Shown: piece after piece, positions 5,156-6,083 of the stretch | Numbering within the stretch: the stretch's first letter is position 1 | Layout: every line of letters starts with the position of its first letter | Assembly (NCBI GenBank): GCA_938009115.1 | Contig: CALLHZ010000090.1 | Span: 1 to 6,083 of the forward strand | DNA from: an uncultured Clostridia bacterium | Lineage (GTDB): Bacteria; Bacillota; Clostridia; Peptostreptococcales; Anaerovoracaceae | DNA: 6,083 nt | Direction of reading: 5' to 3' | Translations under genes and position numbers: made by a program | Notes under the pieces: model-generated | What the model was told of the DNA's origin: nothing | The model's database searches: none | Seen by the model: only the letters and a program-made list of their open reading frames with translations

Positions 5156-6083
5156 ATGAGAACAAAGAAAATCCTGACACTTGTTTTGGCAATGGTCATG
5201 ATCATGAGCCTGGCCCTTACCGGCTGCGGCGGCGGCGGCGGCGAGACCGGCGGCGATGAAACTTACAAAATCGGCGTCATCGCTCCCCTCACCGGCAACG
5301 TATCCGTTTACGGCATCGCCGTAAAGAACGCGGCTGAGCTGGCCAAGGAAGAGATCAACGCAGCCGGCGGCATCGGCGGAAAAATGGTCGAGCTGGTCAT
5401 CATGGATGACAAGGGCGATTCCACAGAAGGCGTTTCCGCATTCAACAAACTTGTCAGCGACGGCATCACTGTGGTCCTGGGACCGGTCACATCCGGTGTT
5501 ACCGGCGCGGTCACCAGCATTGCCAACAGCGAAGGCATCGTCATGCTGACACCGACAGCCACTGCGGATACCATCACGACCGAATCCGACTACGTATTCC
5601 GTTCCTGCTTCAAAGATTCCTATCAGGGAATCATGGGCGCCAAGTTCCTCTCCGAAAACGGATACACCAAGGCAGCCGTTCTGTATTGCGCAGGCGACAC
5701 CTACTCCAAGGGTCTCCGCGACGCGTTCGTAGCAGCAGCTCCGGATTACGGCATTGAAGTCGTTGTCGACGAAGCAAGCTCCTCCATGGATGATACGGAC
5801 TTCACGACCCAGGCCACCAAGATCGCAGCAGCAGGCGCAGACTCTCTGTTTGCAGCCTACTACTACAATGCAGCCGGTCCCTACATCATTCCCCAGACCA
5901 GAGCTGCCGGCTTCACCGGCGCCGTGATGGGTCCCGACGGATTTGACGGCATCGTGCCCGACTACATCACCGGCAATATGGCCGACTACAACAACGTATT
6001 CTTTACCAACCACTATTCCACGGAGTCCGAGAGCGAAATCGTTCAGAACTTCATCACAAACTACAACGCAGCTTACGGCGAAA
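5156..6083 (+). CDS. branched-chain amino acid-type ABC transporter substrate-binding lipoprotein, partial
   Basis: These are the first 309 codons of a solute-binding protein cut by the right edge; the family usually has roughly 370-400 residues. Residues 1-24 are a lipoprotein signal peptide with basic MRTKK, a hydrophobic core and lipobox LTGC (21-24), so Cys24 should be lipidated and anchor it outside the membrane. A glycine-rich linker (25-33) follows. The mature part begins YKIGVIAPLTG (37-47) and continues with AAELAKEEINAAGGIGG (59-75), KLVSDGITVVLGPVTSG (98-114) and MLTPTATAD (130-138). These are hallmarks of the type I periplasmic-binding fold (Peripla_BP_6, LivJ/LivK group). By analogy, Ser/Thr residues near 112-113 and 132-136 should contact the amino-acid backbone. 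The ligand may be leucine/isoleucine/valine or another amide or amino acid; it cannot be fixed here. The start is supported by AAGAGGTG at 5143-5150, 5 bases before the ATG. Permease and ATPase genes probably lie beyond the window. Codons end mostly in C, suggesting high expression. Confidence 0.9.
   Translation, partial: MRTKKILTLVLAMVMIMSLALTGCGGGGGETGGDETYKIGVIAPLTGNVSVYGIAVKNAAELAKEEINAAGGIGGKMVELVIMDDKGDSTEGVSAFNKLVSDGITVVLGPVTSGVTGAVTSIANSEGIVMLTPTATADTITTESDYVFRSCFKDSYQGIMGAKFLSENGYTKAAVLYCAGDTYSKGLRDAFVAAAPDYGIEVVVDEASSSMDDTDFTTQATKIAAAGADSLFAAYYYNAAGPYIIPQTRAAGFTGAVMGPDGFDGIVPDYITGNMADYNNVFFTNHYSTESESEIVQNFITNYNAAYGE
5228..5242 (+). repeat. (GGC)5 triplet run directly after the lipobox cysteine codon
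   Basis: Five identical GGC codons encode Gly25-Gly29, the flexible linker after the lipidated Cys24. Because it is a triplet repeat, slippage would change linker length without a frameshift. Glycine-rich linkers are common in such lipoproteins. Confidence 0.6.

Noticed and set aside
5138..6013. 291-codon minus-strand frame opposite the solute-binding protein
   Set aside because: It is a codon-aligned shadow; the Gly/Val/Ala/Cys/His-rich translation reflects the C-ending codons of the sense gene.

Overview
The window looks like chromosomal DNA from a Gram-positive anaerobe of the Bacillota, most likely class Clostridia. It is moderately GC-rich (by eye in the mid-50s percent). Supporting features are strong Shine-Dalgarno sites, a LytR-CpsA-Psr (LCP) envelope protein, a Firmicute-type short glucose-6-phosphate isomerase, and a lipoprotein-anchored solute-binding protein with an LTGC lipobox. 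I see no mobile element, phage gene, CRISPR array, tRNA or rRNA.

Layout. Positions 1-476 (minus strand) hold the N-terminal part of a multi-pass membrane protein resembling the O-antigen ligase/polymerase family, cut by the left edge. A 187-base divergent intergenic region (477-663) follows, with back-to-back promoter candidates and an operator-like palindrome. On the plus strand comes a compact three-gene unit: a large membrane-anchored CapD/WbpM/EpsC-type nucleotide-sugar 4,6-dehydratase (664-2583), pgi (2629-3882) and an LCP-family protein (3898-4920). Gaps are 45 and 15 bases, and an intrinsic terminator closes the unit at about 4971-5004. Two promoter candidates then lead into a separate gene, a branched-chain-amino-acid-type ABC transporter substrate-binding lipoprotein (5156 onward), which runs off the right edge.

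How the genes fit together (inference). The dehydratase would make a 4-keto-6-deoxy sugar nucleotide, probably from UDP-GlcNAc. Pgi controls the fructose-6-phosphate pool from which UDP-GlcNAc is made. The divergent membrane protein could polymerise or ligate the glycan. The LCP protein would transfer an undecaprenyl-linked glycopolymer to peptidoglycan or another surface acceptor. This reads as the edge of a cell-surface polysaccharide locus. The solute-binding protein belongs to an unrelated transport operon.

I did not find an undescribed biological system. The observations most worth a second look are the half-site shared by the two divergent promoters, the LCP protein's changed active-site residues, the shortened Pgi ends, and the dyad in front of a perfect -10 box upstream of the transporter gene.
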